DNA of 64,000 bases, taken from positions 5,746,830-5,810,829 of the forward strand of contig OU696593.1 of NCBI GenBank assembly GCA_916048095.2, in the 5' to 3' direction. The first letter of the stretch is position 1, and each line of letters starts with the position of its first letter. A program made the translations under genes and the position numbers. This stretch comes from Sacculina carcini (Eukaryota; Arthropoda; Thecostraca; Sacculinidae). The notes beneath the pieces are model-generated. The model did no database searches, was not told where the DNA came from, and was given only the letters and a program-made list of their open reading frames with translations. Shown piece after piece: positions 23,601-36,862 of this stretch.

Positions 23601-26600
23601 CATGTAATGCCAACTTATGCTGTTTTAGCGGAAGCATTAACCTGGAATTATAGAGATGACAGAAGGTTGCATTGTTTTGATAGTGTTGTGGAAAAACATG
23701 TTTTCTAAATTGAAACATAAATTTCACATTTAGACTTTTATATTGGCTAAAACTTTCCTATGGGTTTGTTTTTCTTTTTCAATTTGCACTAATTTTTTAT
23801 ATGAATTGAATATTAAATATATTTTATGAACTGTTCCGCACGACGAGCGAATTAAATGTATCTATAAAGAGTGGGTTTAAATGATAGCGAGGTATATGAT
23901 ATTTTGCTAGCAGTAAATATTCTAGCGATAAAAGTAGAATAGCTCTCAAGCAAATGATTTTGGAGAATGATGTGAACCTTTAAATATATTTTGCGATCTG
24001 ATGATATATGTATTAGGAATAATACGTAGCAGAATATAGATTGCATAATATAATATCGGCTGTAATATCAAGGGCTGTAATATCGGTGTAATCCAAAAAA
24101 TGACAACTGTATGAATATGATGCATTAGTGGAAGCATTAACCGGGAATTATGAGATAATATGATAATGGTGTATAATTATATCGCATTATGCAACAAATG
24201 TGAATTTAGCTGCCTTACAGTTTGGTCCCGATACTATATTGGCGGGTTGAGAGAAAAGTATTGGTGGGCCGCGTGTTTGGGACCCCTGGGGTAGATAATC
24301 TCAGTCTTCTGATTACAAATTATGATCGCATCAGTATATTTTGTGATCACAAACTAATAAGTTAAATCACCTCAGACTAGGCTGAGAGCGGTCAAGATTG
24401 GATGGTTGGGTTGGGTTGGGTAGGTTTGACTCAGGTTATATTGGGTTTTAGTGATAGCGGAAAATATATAAATTTTAACAATAAATATGATAGCGGTAAA
24501 AGTGAAATAATACTTAAGCAAATGATATTGGGGAATGATGTTAAGTAATAAATATAGTTTGGAAACATTCTGATGAAAAGATTTCATCATCTTTCATTGT
24601 TTGTTTCGTGTTTGTGTTCTGAATTATACCACACGACGGGCAGATTTATATATCAGGCGGGTTGAGGGATAATATTTGTCAAAATAAGAACAAAAATATT
24701 CACATTTAGACTTTTCTATTGGTTAAGATATTTATAGGTTACATTTTTTGCTTTTCAATTTGTATTCATTATATTTTATGGGTTTGATATGAATTATTTT
24801 GTATCAATTGTTCCGCACGACGGGTGGGTTTAAAAAAAAGTGTTTTTTTAGATCATTTTTTCAAATAGTTCATTTAAAAAAGGTAATTTTTTTTTAAATA
24901 AAAATGTTCCGCGGGCAGCAACTATAGACAATAGAACGTTCAATTTCCCCTGTAGATTTAATCCATACACAAAACCAATGGATTTGACTTCAATTATGAA
25001 TTTTATTGTATGAATTGTTCCGCACGACGGGCGGGTTTAAAAAAAGTGTTTCCATTTTTTAGTTCATTTTTTCAAATGGTTCATTTGAAAAAGGTTTTTT
25101 TTATAAATAAAAATGCTCCGCGGGCAGCAACTATAGACAATAGAACGTTCAATTTACCCTGTAGAATTAATCCATACACAAAACCAATGGATTTGACTTC
25201 AAGATGCAGAACGGATCGTGTTCGAGTTCTGAATTATTCAGCACGACGGGCGGGTTTAAAAATGACTCAGGCGGACTGAGGGGAAATATTTTGTCGAAAT
25301 AAAAATAATTAAACTTATAATTTTCAATTGATAAAAATTTTTATGAGTGTACCCTATTTCATTTTTATTTTTCCATATTTTTTATGAATTGAATATGAAT
25401 TTCATGTTATGAATTGCTCCGCACAACGGGCGGGTTTTAATGCTATATATATATATATATATATAAAGAAGGAATTATCTGTCTGTCTGTGTATGTATGC
25501 TTGAATATGAGGTGACATAATTGCGCTGGTTCATGGTTCGCTGGTTCAATGATCATGGGCTTCAAACGCAAACGAAGCGATGGCTCATTTTTATGGAATA
25601 AAAATGTCCCGCGGGCAGCAATAAAACGTTCAATTTCACCGTGTAGAATGAATTCATATACAAAACTAATGGATTTGACTTCAAGAACCAGAACGGATGG
25701 TGTTCGAGTTCTGAATTAATCCGCACGTCGGGCGGGTTTAAATATGAGGCGGGTTGAGTGAAAATATTTTGTCAAAATAAAATTAAAAATAATGAAATTT
25801 AGACCTTTTAATTGATTAAGGTTTTCATGACTTTGCCTTATTTATTTTTAATTTGCAATATTTTTATGAATTGCTCCGCACAACGGGCGGGTTTTAATGC
25901 TAGTATATATATAAATTTGGCAGGGACTCGCTAAGCGGCTTTATCATATCCGTGTAGTTTTAATTTTAGATTATCTGAGCGATTTTGCCTGAGAGATTTT
26001 CGATCTTAAAAAGTGTTTGTTTAAACGGAAACATTCAGTATAATTGAAAAGCTAGCTGTTTTTCTCAACTTTTTATTTTTAGTAATATATTTAAGATATC
26101 AATATATTTGGCAATTTTCTGTTGTATGATATGCTTTCTTTGTCATGGAATATTTAGCGTAAATATAATTAAATACGCTTATTGTTTATGATATGTTATA
26201 TGTTTGTTTAAGCTTTAAGCAGAGTCGTGTTTCATGTATTCTAATCGTTTTTCAATTGTACATTTTTGTATTTACTTATCTGCTATATTTGCTACATTTG
26301 TTGCACAACTTTCGTTTGTCGAATTTTCAATGCAGATCATATTTGCAAGCTGCGTTTGCTGCAGCGCTATCCGCTCAACTCTGAGCATATCAACGTAATC
26401 AATGTGCAATGGTCGAACGGCAAATACTCAACGCTCTCGGCTAGTGATGGACAACTGAGTACGCTACATACCAGGGTATCGAATACTGTTCTTCATGATA
26501 ATGTATTTTATACTGTTTTTGTTTTTCATGATAATGTATCTCATAATAATGTATTCATTCTATTTATGTATTATTATGAATGTGACTTGATGAGTTAATT

Positions 26601-26814
26601 AATATAGTTAATAATAATGAATAATGAATGGAATGAATATTCTACAGGATAGCTAAGCTAAGCTCGTGCTGTCCCGTCTCTTTTCCATAATTCTCATCTA
26701 GCTTCCATAGTTGAAGGAGCTTAAATTTTCAGCTTCAACTATCTTGCTATCTAATCGGTTCCATTTTTCTACGCTTCGAAACGGAAAATTATACTTTTTC
26801 ATGTTCTGTCGACA

Positions 26815-26865
<51 letters not shown>

Positions 26866-28326
26866 GTAGTAGTATTGCAATCACAATCAAGTTGAGCTTT
26901 TCATTGCAATGAAAAAACAACAATAACAACAAAATATAATCAAGACTAGCATGGTGCAATACAATTGTATACAAGCAATCAAAACGTCATATAAATTACA
27001 ACTGATAAATTACGACTTACAACTCATAAATTACGACTTACGGCATATAAATTACGACTTACGGCATATAAATTACGACTTATAAATTACGACTTACGGC
27101 ATATCAAATACGACTTATAAATTACGACTTACGGCATATATATTACGACTTACGGCATATAAAATACGACTTACGACTTATAAATTACGACTTACGGCAT
27201 ATGTATTACGACTTATAAATTACGACTTACGACATATAAATTACGACTTATAAATTACGAATTACGGCATATATATCACAACTGATAAATTACGACTTAC
27301 GGCATATATATTACGACTTATAAATTACGACTTACGGCATATAAAATACGACTTACGGCATATAAATTACGAATTATAAATTATGACTTACGGCATATCA
27401 AATACGACTTACGGCATATAAATTACGACTTATAAGTTATGACTTACGGCATATATATTACAACTGATAAATTACGACTTACGGCATATAAATTACAACT
27501 TATAAATTACGGTTCGAGTTTTTGGTAAAACAGTGTCGGAGTGGTGGAGACACAGTTTATGACTATTATGCTGTTCGATTATGCAGTACAGCTCGGGTGG
27601 CCGCTGATATATTACTATACTACGTATTATTCTGTATTACTATGTATTTATGCTACGTATTATTCGCCCCCTGATCTCACATATTTAACTTTGATTTATT
27701 AAACGTTGGTAATTTAATGTGTTCCTAGTTTTACTCAGTGTTGGCTGTTGTTGTTTATTGAATCATATTTATTGTTGTTGCTGTTTATTGAATCATATTT
27801 ATTGTTATTGCTGTTTATTGAATAATATCTATTGGTGTTGTTGTTGTTGTTTATTGAATCATATTTATTTGTGTTGTTGTTACTTATTGAATCATATTTT
27901 TATTCATTGTTGGATGTTTCTTATTGAATTATTTTTATTGTTCTTGATTGTTATTTATTACTTATTTATTAGTATTTATTCTTATTTATTGATGGTTGTT
28001 ATTCACTGAATCACATATTTATTGTTGATTGTTATTATTTATTGAGGAACGTGGGCGGAGTGACATTATGGATTGTTATCGGATGATGGTTTATTATTTA
28101 TTGTTATTTATTTATTATTTTCTTTCCAACTCTCTTCCTAGACTTTTTTCTTTTCGAACTCTCTTTCTCTCTGAATCTTTTGGGCGCTTCCGGTACATGG
28201 GGCCACCTTAGGGTTGTAATAGTGCTTGCACTCTTCCCCCATGCTACTGGATTTGCCTGTAATTAATAATAATAATAATAATAATAAAAGGTGGATGTGA
28301 TAAATATATGTACATATGTGTCATAT

Positions 28327-28397
<71 letters not shown>

Positions 28398-31300
28398 GAC
28401 AGTTGGAGGGCATTATATCGCAGCCTTCGCTACTGCAGTATCCGCACGACACCGTCTATCCCAGTCAGATCTACAATTATCTGCAACATTTGCAAGGTCT
28501 ATCGGCCACATCGGGCCCTCGGGCCCAGCCTGTCTACGAGTTCTTCCGCCAATTGGCAGGTGTGTGTGTGTGTGGGTGTATATATATGTGTGTGTGTGTG
28601 TGTGGGTGGGTGCGTATCTGTGTGTGTGTGTGTGTGTGTGTGTCTGTGTGTGTGTGCGTATCTGTGTGTGTGTGTGTGTTTGCATGTGTGTGTGTATCTA
28701 TTTATACATGTGTGTGTGTGTGTGTGTGTTTGCGTATCTGTTTGTGTTTATGAAACAAATATCTCAATATTACCAAATATTGCACACACTTTCAATGACA
28801 TGTTATATGTGTGTGTGTGTGTGTGCATGTATGTTTGTGTTTTTTGCCGTAACAACAGACGAGCAGGCTAGCAAAACAGCTGTAGTACACTCCAATACCG
28901 AGGTTAATACTGTATATCGACCGATACTAGCGCCACCTGCCGACCAGTTTGGCAACTACGTGTCTTCTCACCAATCAGCGCCTGAACAGTTATTAACTAC
29001 GACTACGACGATGTCGTGTAATGTGCCCTGTTTGCCACGTGCTGCTACCATGGTACACACTTATATATACACACACACACTTACACACTTATTCACTCAC
29101 TCACTCACACACACATGCACTTAATCTCAAACACACACACTTACACACACGCTTATTGACTCAAACACACACACATACACAAACACACATATATACACAA
29201 GCACACATACATACATACACGCGCATGCACTCACACACATACACGCGCATGCACTCACACACATACACACACAGACACACACACACACGCACACAGACAC
29301 ACACACACGCACTTACTCTCTCTCACACACACACACACGCTTATTCACTCAAACACACACACATACACAAACACACATATATACACAAGCACACATACAT
29401 ACATACACGCGCATGCACTCACACACATACACACACACACTCACACACATACACACACACTTACTCTCACACACACACACGCACTTACTCTCACACACAC
29501 ACACACGCACACACTCTCACACACAGACACACACACACGCACTCTCTCACACAGACACACACACGCACGCACTTACTCTCACACACACTGACACACATAC
29601 ACACACGCTGCTAAATAAAGAACAGTTTCGTACTGAATGGCTGTTGTTAGCGAATGAATATTGACAGCAAATAGCTCGTTTTTCACGCCTTCCAGTTCTT
29701 CAGAGCTATTTTTTATAAATATAAGTGTACTTGTGCTTTGGTGTGTGATATAGACCGGAGTTTACTTTCACTCATTGATTGCTCCTATTTGCAAATCTAT
29801 ATTTAACAATTTCTTTTTCAATTTGATTTTAGTAAGTTGTTTGTTTTGTCTTATATGTCTTAAGTGTGTGTGTGTGTGTGTGTGTATGTGTGTATGCAGA
29901 GCGAGGCTGATACCAGATGCGCTGATACGCTGGGCGAGCCGGTGCTGCCCTCTATGACGGCCGGGACGGTAACTAGTGGCGTTATGACGGCGCGAGCCCA
30001 CTGCTACAGCGATGTACATGCACCTTGTAAGTAGCGCCATCTATATCTAGGCGGTGTTTTCAGATGTGTTTAATTTGTGGCGCGTCGAATGTAAACAATA
30101 ATGTATTTTAAATTAATTAATTATAAATAGAATAATATATGAATAAAGTATGTTTTAATTTATAAATGCTAAAAATATATAATTAGACGTATCTAATAAA
30201 TTTTGTATGTATTTAAATATTTAATTCGCGCCCTTTATATTTAGGTGGCGTTTTCAGATTGGTGGCGTTTGTGGCGTGTGGTGCGCTAGTGTGTGTAAGA
30301 TTCGTGGTTTTTGAGTAGTGTACTTGCATTTAATTAAGTTGTGTTTTTTATATTAACCCTCTTCCTCGCATAATTTTATTTAGTAGAACAACTTTAGATG
30401 TACAACTAATTTATATCGAATTATTGAATAGTTGAAATCACAGAAATATTTCTAATAAACATTGCCTAGTGATTAAATATGTATTAATATAGATGAAAAA
30501 GTGTGAAATATTATCATTTCCAGTGATATCTTATTAGGTCACCGGGAGGTGATGGGTTCTCGAGTCAAAATTGAACTCGAGTCAGATTTGAACCAGGGAC
30601 CTCTAGAGGCGTTAGTCCCAAAGCTGTCGAGCTGTCTGCGTTGCCGTTACTGAAATCATGCTTGCAATATTCATGCTCCTTGATCGTCCATGAACAAAAA
30701 TGAGGCCCACAAGATTAATTGCATTCGACAATAAAATCACACCGCAAACAGAATAAACTCAAATCCAGCCGTATATACTCGTTTTGTCTGTTTTGAGAGC
30801 AAAAAAACACACTCACACACATACAAACGTCATAATCGCTGTATTTTCCCATCGACAATGTACCTGTATATGTGTGTATATGTGTATCTGCGTGTATGTG
30901 TGTGTGTTTGCGTTCAAGTTCATATTCCAAAATAGACTGCCACAAATACATGTCTAATTTAATTGCATATATTCAATTAATAAAATAATTATTTATTAGT
31001 TATTAATAATACAAATATTAGTAATAATAATTATAACAGTATTTAATATTAACATTAGTAACATTAAGCATATTAAACAATGAAACCTTGTGGAAACAAG
31101 TATGTATGTGTGTGTGTGTGTTGGTTGGTTGTCAGTGAGTGTGAGTAGTGACTCATCAGTGGGGGAGTGTGGTGGGGCGGGGGCGGATGGGGGAGAGTGT
31201 GCGTTGTGCAGCGACATGCACGCCAAACTGCTGCGCAAAATGACCGCCTGCAAGCAACTGCGCCGTCATATGCCGCATCTGCGCTCTCTCTCTCTGTCTC

Positions 31301-34300
31301 AGGTTGTATCTCCCTCTCTCTCTCTTTCCTTGTCTAAGAGTGTCCCTCCTTCTGTCTGTGTCTGTGTGGTTGTGTGTTTATGTCACACACCCACACAGAC
31401 ACACACACATACTCACAGACACAGAGATGGAGAAAGAGATACTAACAGGCACACACACATGCAAATAAACACACGCACTCAAAAACACAAACACACATAC
31501 AAACAGACACATAAACACGCACTCAGACACAGGCATAATTGCTGTACTATTTGCTATTACTCATGTTTGCTTTTAAAAACGAAACAAACAAATTATAAAT
31601 GACGTCACTTATTTTCGGTAATATTATCGTAACATTTCGTAATTAATGGCAATATGTTTTTCTCTTAATGATATTCTATAAGCTTTCGACTCAGTCATTC
31701 ACATCCTCTTGCTTTCATTTTATCCGCACTCACTTTCTTATCTTCTCATTGTACTTTTGTGTGTGTGTGTGTGTGTGTATGTGTGTATGCCCTTGTGTGT
31801 CTGTGTGTGCATGTATGTGTGTGTGTGATAAAATTATCAATGATTATATTATTTCCTAGTAACCTGTATGCTAAAGTACAGTAAATTCAAGCGATTGAAA
31901 TGATCGTGGATCTGGAATACATACTGGCTAATAATGATAGGATTAATGATAATTATTTGAACAGTCAAGTAAGTGTGTGGGACCATATGGGACCATATTC
32001 CCGGTGTATGGGACCATATTCGACAACCCATCGGGGGTATGGAAGAATCAAAAAGTTTGAGAATCCCTGCTCTAGGTTTAGGGCGCTATGTAAATATCTA
32101 CCTAATGTAATGTGTGTGTGTATGTGTGTGTGTGTCAGTTGATTGCCTGCGACACGCTGCGACTGCGCCACATTGGTCTCAATGAGACGGCCGTGGCGCG
32201 TGTGCGGCAAATTGTGGCTGGCAGCTCTGTCTCCTGCTCTTCCGCTGTCTACCAGCCGCCTGACCTTGCTACTGGCGCCACCTGGACGGCAGACTGTGAA
32301 ACTAACGGCGCCGCGCACACACTGGACCCGCCAGCGCCCGTTAATACTCCTCAACTCAAGGTTTGTTTGTGTGTGTGTGTGTGTGTGCTTGTAACTTTCA
32401 TTCACTCATTGAATGTGCAAGTTGAGCAAAAAAACGGCATTTTATTGACTCAGAGAGCCCCGCGGTCTGAGCTGACTGGGTGCGCCCTTGCTGCAGCACA
32501 AGCGTACAGTACACCACTAACAGTTAGCACCTGCCTGTGTTAGTTAGCACATGTATGTGTTAGTTAGCACCTGAGTGTGTTAGTTAGCACCTGCGTGTGT
32601 TAGTTAGCACCTACGTGTGTTAGTTAGCACCTGTGTGTGTTATTTAGCATATTCGTGTGTTAGTTAGCACCTGTGTGTGTTAGTTAGCACCTGAGAATGT
32701 TAGTTAGCACCTGCGTGTGTTAGTTAGCACCTGAGAGTGTTAGTTAGAACCTGTCTGTGATAGTTAGCACCTGTGTGTGTTAGTTAGCACCTGAGAGTGT
32801 TAGTTAGAACCTGATTGTGTTAGTTAGCACCTGAGTGTGTTAGTTAGCACCTGAGTATGTTAGTTAGCACCTGCGTGTGTTAGCTAGCACCTGTGGTGTT
32901 AGTTAGCACCTGAGTGTGTTAGTTAGCACCTGTCTGTGTTAGTTAGCACCTGCCTGTGTTAGTTAGCACCTGCCTGTGTTAGTTAGCACCTGAGTGTGTT
33001 AGTTAGAACCTATGTGTGTGTTGGTTAGCACCTTCGTGTGTTAGTTAGCACCTGAGAGTGTTAGTTAGCACCTGTGTGTGTTAGTTAGAACCTACGTGTG
33101 TTAGTTAGCACCTACGTGTGTTAGTTAGCACCCGCCTGTGTTAGTTAGCACCTGAGCGTTTTAGTTAGCACCTTCGTGCCACCTGTCGCCGGCTTATTCA
33201 ACCTTATCGGCTTAAACAACCTGCACAATCTACTAAATTCAGCATTGAATTGTCTACCAGTGTGTGAGTATGGAGAAAGTGTGAAGTCGGAAATGTTACG
33301 CCAACACAACATCGGTCAATTGTTGTTTGAAGACTTGATACAAGCGACCAACAACTCGTAACAAACATCGACACAACGCGAAAGAAGATTGTCATCTGCG
33401 AATGCGCAATCAATTTTAGTCGTATGATATATATATACAGTAATAGCTCCATTTGAGTGGCATTCAGTTCTATTTTTCAAACCTTCCCCCGTAGTGTCGT
33501 TCAATTAGAGGTGTCGCTCTATTTTTCCACTAGCTGGTGAGAATTTTGAGAAGATACGGTAAAAAATAACTTATGGATGAAAAAAGAATGACGTAACGTA
33601 TGTATATATTTATCAAAAAATACAAATACAGGATGATTAATAATAAATTCACTAATAAAAATCAGTCAGTCATAGCTATTGCCAAAAGATAAAGATATAT
33701 ATATATATATATATTTATTTGTTTATTTATTTTGGTATGATTATATATGATAATACATATGATATATGATAATTAATACATATATATCCGTGTGTATGTC
33801 TGTGTGTAGGAGAGTGCAGGTATCACTTCGTTATCTGACCTATCAATGTGTTGTCAACAACAACAACAACCGTTTTCGCCAGCTGTTGCGCGTTTTGCGA
33901 CATTTCCCGCGCAGCAGGCGCCGTTTATGGCGCAAGTGCCGATAAACGGTATGTGGACGTTATTTTAATTTAGCTTTTCCAATATATTAATATATTTTTA
34001 TATTAATTACTTATATTAATATAAATCATTATATATTTATATTTATATTGATATATTCTTTTCTATATACGCTATGTTCCAACGCTATTTTATATTAACT
34101 TTTCCATTGTAGTTTCTGCTTCCGCTTTTTTCTACGACTATTTAGCGAGTTGCTATTTATAAAAAAAATGTTTTGAAAAGCAATGTTTGAAAAAAAGCTA
34201 TGTAAAAAAGCAATGTAAAAAGCATGTGAAAAACCAATGTTTTGCCTTATCATTTAATTTGTTTATGTTTATTCTGCCACTTTCTGTTTCTTATTGGGCC

Positions 34301-35027
34301 TATGTAAAAATGCAGAATTTGTGTATGTTTGTGTGTGTGTGTGTGTGTGTGTGTTTCAAAATGGTGTGTGTAAGTTTGTGTGTGTGTGTGTGTTATGTTG
34401 TGTGCATATTTGTGTGTGACTGAGAGAGTGTTTGTGTGTTAGTGCGTGCACATGTGTGTATATTTATGTGCGTATAATTGTGTGTATATATCCATGCGTG
34501 TATGAGTGTGTATTTGTTTGTGTGTGTATGTGTGTGTGTGTGTTTGTTGTGTACGTGCAGGCTCCGCTGTTTCCATGCCAAAAGTCGACGAACTCGTGTT
34601 TGTACACGCATGTCTTCCTAGCTCCTCAGCGCCCTCTGGCGGACGCGAGACGAGTCAATCGCCGTCCGTCCTAGCAGAAGACCCGCCTGGAGCTCAACCA
34701 CCACCGCAGCCGGCTTCATCTCATCAACTGGCTGGCTTTATGGCGACGCCGGTTACTAACACGACAGCTCTGGGCTTCATGACCGCCATGAATATCAGGT
34801 TTAATTATCCGTTTATTTGCTGCTCTTTCTTTCTCTCTCTCTCTCTCTCGCTCTGTCTGTCTCGCCACGTTTCACTCTGTCTGTGTGTGTGTGTGTGTGT
34901 TAGTATTTAGGTGTGTGTTTGTGTGTTTCTATTTAGGTGTGTGTGTGTGTGTGTGTGTGCGTTTGTATTTAGGTGTGTGTGTGTGTGTGTGTGTTAGTAT
35001 TTAGGTGTGTGTGTGTGTGTTTGTTTT

Positions 35028-35080
<53 letters not shown>

Positions 35081-36270
35081 TCGTGTTTGTGTGTGTATGC
35101 ATTCCTGTTTGTGTGTATACATTCCTGTTTGTGTGTATCTGTTCATGTGTGTGTGTGTGTGTGTGTATGCGTGTGTGGATTTCTGTGTGTATAATGTGTT
35201 TGTGTATACATATTTCTGTTTATTTGTGTGCGTGTGTGTTTGTGTGTGTATGTGTATATATATATGTGTATATTTCTGTTTATGTGTAAATATTTGTGTG
35301 TGTGTGTGTATGTGTGTTTGTGTGGTTGATCAGTGGTGCTGGAGAATGCAGCAGTAGTAATAGTGGCCGTTTGCCTGCTGTTTTCCTGCCGTCGACCACC
35401 GTCACGGCCACCATATCTGCCGGAGACGTGTCATTTTTCGCCGCACTGCCGCCACCGCCGCCGTCCACGACGTTTATGTGTCGGGCGGGCGTGCCGACAC
35501 GGCCACCACCTCTCGTGCTGCCGTCTCCGCTGGCCCTGCAGCCGCCGCCGCCGCCGGCGGCCGGCTCAGCGCTGCTGTTATGCGGCGATAGCGCCGGTGG
35601 TGTTATGATGTGTTGTAATTGCGGTGAGCCAGGTCATTCGGCGCGACAGTGCGCTCAACACAGCACCGTCGACGCGGCCAGTTATAGTGAGTTTCACCGC
35701 CTGGCCTTTCTCTCGCTCTCTCCCTCTCTCTCTCTCTGTGTGTGTATCTGTGTGTATTTATGTGTGTGTGTCTGTGTATGTGTGGGTGTATGTATATTTG
35801 TGTGTGTGTGGGTGTGGGTGTGTATTTGTGTGTGGGGGGGTGTCTATTTGTCTGTGTGTGTGTGTGTGTGTGTGTGCTTGTGTGTTCAGTTTAGTTCAGT
35901 TGTTCAATTTCTTCTAGCAAAAATATATTTTATATAACAATGATAAACGAAAAAGTGAATGGATAACGAAATACTGCTGAGGCATTGTCTCATTTTTTGC
36001 AAACTTGTATAATATTTATTACTATTATCATTATACAAGTCTAACCTGACAATTTCATGTCAGTTATTATATTAGCAAAACACTATAGTACGCTACTGTC
36101 ATTCACGAAGCTCCTCTTTTCAATAGATCAGTAAGATAATTCCGGAGTTTCACGATCTATATATAAATGTCTACGTGTGTGTGTGTGTGTGTGTGTGTGC
36201 GTGTGTGTTTGTGTGTTGTTCAGATTTTTATCGGATGCATTTTAACAGTTCAAGTGCGGCCGACAGCTGA
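20679..36270 (+). CDS. ZCCHC14: ZCCHC14/ZCCHC2-like PX-SAM-zinc knuckle protein
   Basis: Twelve exons: 20679-21251, 21502-21577, 26336-26475, 28403-28559, 28859-29052, 29900-30026, 31136-31302, 32139-32360, 33810-33948, 34561-34798, 35334-35686, 36224-36270. They sum to 2433 nt (810 residues) with every phase matching; human ZCCHC14 has about 950. The N-terminus ([43 protein letters not shown]) matches the family. Residues about 217-315 form a PX-like region ([16 protein letters not shown] ... VYEFFRQL). About 455-505, across the exon 7/8 joint, is a SAM-like segment ([26 protein letters not shown]). Near 780-793 is a CCHC knuckle ([14 protein letters not shown]). A short tail (YRMHF ... SAADS) follows. 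The middle is Pro/Ser/Thr-rich. The family is a putative RNA-binding protein group linked to TENT4/viral RNA tailing. Exon 2 and the exon 1 donor are the weakest calls. Confidence 0.88.
22000..25915. mobile_element. Helitron-like repeat array, copy 1
   Basis: This fills intron 2 of the ZCCHC14-like gene. CCGCACGACGGGCGGGTTTA or close variants occur near 23467, 23831, 24630, 24810, 25017, 25237, 25418, 25718 and 25871. Two end in GGGTTTTAATGCTA, the last in GCTAGT. CCGC...GCGG can form a hairpin a few bases before CTAGT, which is the layout of a Helitron 3' end. Between them lie AT-rich segments and a repeated CGCGGGCAGCAA block (24911, 25119, 25610). The 22.0-23.4 kb part contains two copies of a block ending GGTGTAAAGTCAAAA. 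The whole recurs at 62230-64000. No Rep/helicase ORF is present, so any such element is non-autonomous. Confidence 0.55.
26818..26866. repeat. (GT)n microsatellite
   Basis: A GT run with one TATG interruption, in intron 3 of the ZCCHC14-like gene. Confidence 0.95.
26985..27515. repeat. Minisatellite of ATTACGACTTACGGCATATA
   Basis: About 530 bp made of two short words, ATTACGACTTAC and GGCATATAA/TATAA, alternating irregularly for about 30 repeats. It lies in intron 3 of the ZCCHC14-like gene and is non-coding. Confidence 0.9.
27735..27960. repeat. TTATTGAATCATATTTATTG tandem repeat
   Basis: About six units of 33-45 bp, each with TTATTGAATCATATTTATT plus a variable GTTGTT run, in intron 3 of the ZCCHC14-like gene. 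Confidence 0.8.
28145..28285 (+). repeat. Dispersed repeat, copy 2 of 3
   Basis: Same family as 1680-1805 and 58600-58755: TCTCTTTCTCTCTGAATC, GGGCGCTTCCGGTACATGG, AATAGTGCTTGCACTC and a terminal (AAT)n. It ends about 120 bp before exon 4 of the ZCCHC14-like gene. Confidence 0.7.
28328..28401. repeat. (GT)n microsatellite abutting a splice acceptor
   Basis: The GT run leads directly into TTGACAG|TTGGAG, the acceptor of exon 4. It probably serves as the pyrimidine-poor tract before this 3' splice site. Confidence 0.85.
29053..29605. repeat. CA-rich minisatellite in intron 5
   Basis: CACACA with CTCACACAC, GCACTTACTC and CATGCACTCAC words. A block of about 190 bp (TATTGACTCAAACACAC onward) is repeated at 29150 and 29340. 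Confidence 0.9.
30585..30655 (-). repeat. tRNA-like fragment
   Basis: A minus-strand B-box (GGTTCAAATC) with weak upstream A-box similarity (AGCTCGACAGC). Probably a degenerate SINE head in intron 6 of the ZCCHC14-like gene. Confidence 0.3.
32517..33172. repeat. 20-bp minisatellite, about 33 units
   Basis: Unit TTAGTTAGCACCTGNGTGTG repeated with point changes and rare 1-2 base indels, in intron 8 of the ZCCHC14-like gene. Most units hold the E-box CACCTG (CAGGTG on the other strand). No frame stays open through it. Confidence 0.95.
33149..33361 (+). CDS. Possible alternative last exon of the ZCCHC14-like gene
   Basis: An open frame ending in TAA at 33359-33361 reads [16 protein letters not shown], then [14 protein letters not shown], then [20 protein letters not shown] acceptor inside the last-but-one minisatellite unit (exon start 33149) would join exon 8 in phase 0. 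The product would end without the zinc knuckle. Composition looks protein-like, but I recognise no domain and the frame could be open by chance. Confidence 0.25.
   Translation, partial: HLSVLVSTFVPPVAGLFNLIGLNNLHNLLNSALNCLPVCEYGESVKSEMLRQHNIGQLLFEDLIQATNNS
34880..35330. repeat. (GT)n tract filling intron 10
   Basis: GT repeats with TATTTAG and TTCCTGTTTG interruptions, between the exon ending 34798 and the exon starting 35334. Confidence 0.9.
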
Positions 36271-36575
36271 ACCAATCTGTATGTGTGTGTGTGTGTGTGT
36301 GTGTGTGGTGAGGAAAGAGTGTGTGGGGTGCTCTTGAACTCTGTCGAGCGTGCTCAAATGTTCACACACACACTGACACACACACACACATACTCTCATA
36401 TGTGCTGTTTCATTTTCGCGGTTTTAACGAACACACAATGCCACCGGGTTTTTTTAATTGTGTGTGTGTTTGTGTGTGTATATAGCTCATTGATCTGAAT
36501 TATTCTAATGTTTAGATGTTCTGACAACGACACGGTCTTGGCAACCATAACGCTTGTATGTGTGTGTGTGTGTGT

Positions 36576-36608
<33 letters not shown>

Positions 36609-36829
36609 AGTGTATTTGTGTGTGTGTCTCAGTGTGTGTGTGTGTTTGTGTTTGTGTGCAATATCCAATGTAACTGTTTTGCGGTTGTGTTTTACGAAGC
36701 ATCGATTGGTTGTATCAGCCGTATAAATAGTTAAATACATGCGCGTTCATGTGTGTGTGTGTGTGTGGGTGGGTGTGTGTCAGTGTGTGTGTGTGTGTGT
36801 GTGTGTCTGTCTGTGTTTGTCTGGCTGTC

Positions 36830-36862
<33 letters not shown>

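Noticed and set aside
28291..29124. A 277-codon plus-strand frame as one exon
   Set aside because: It mixes GT repeats with parts of real exons in other frames. Splice sites place the true exons at 28403-28559 and 28859-29052.
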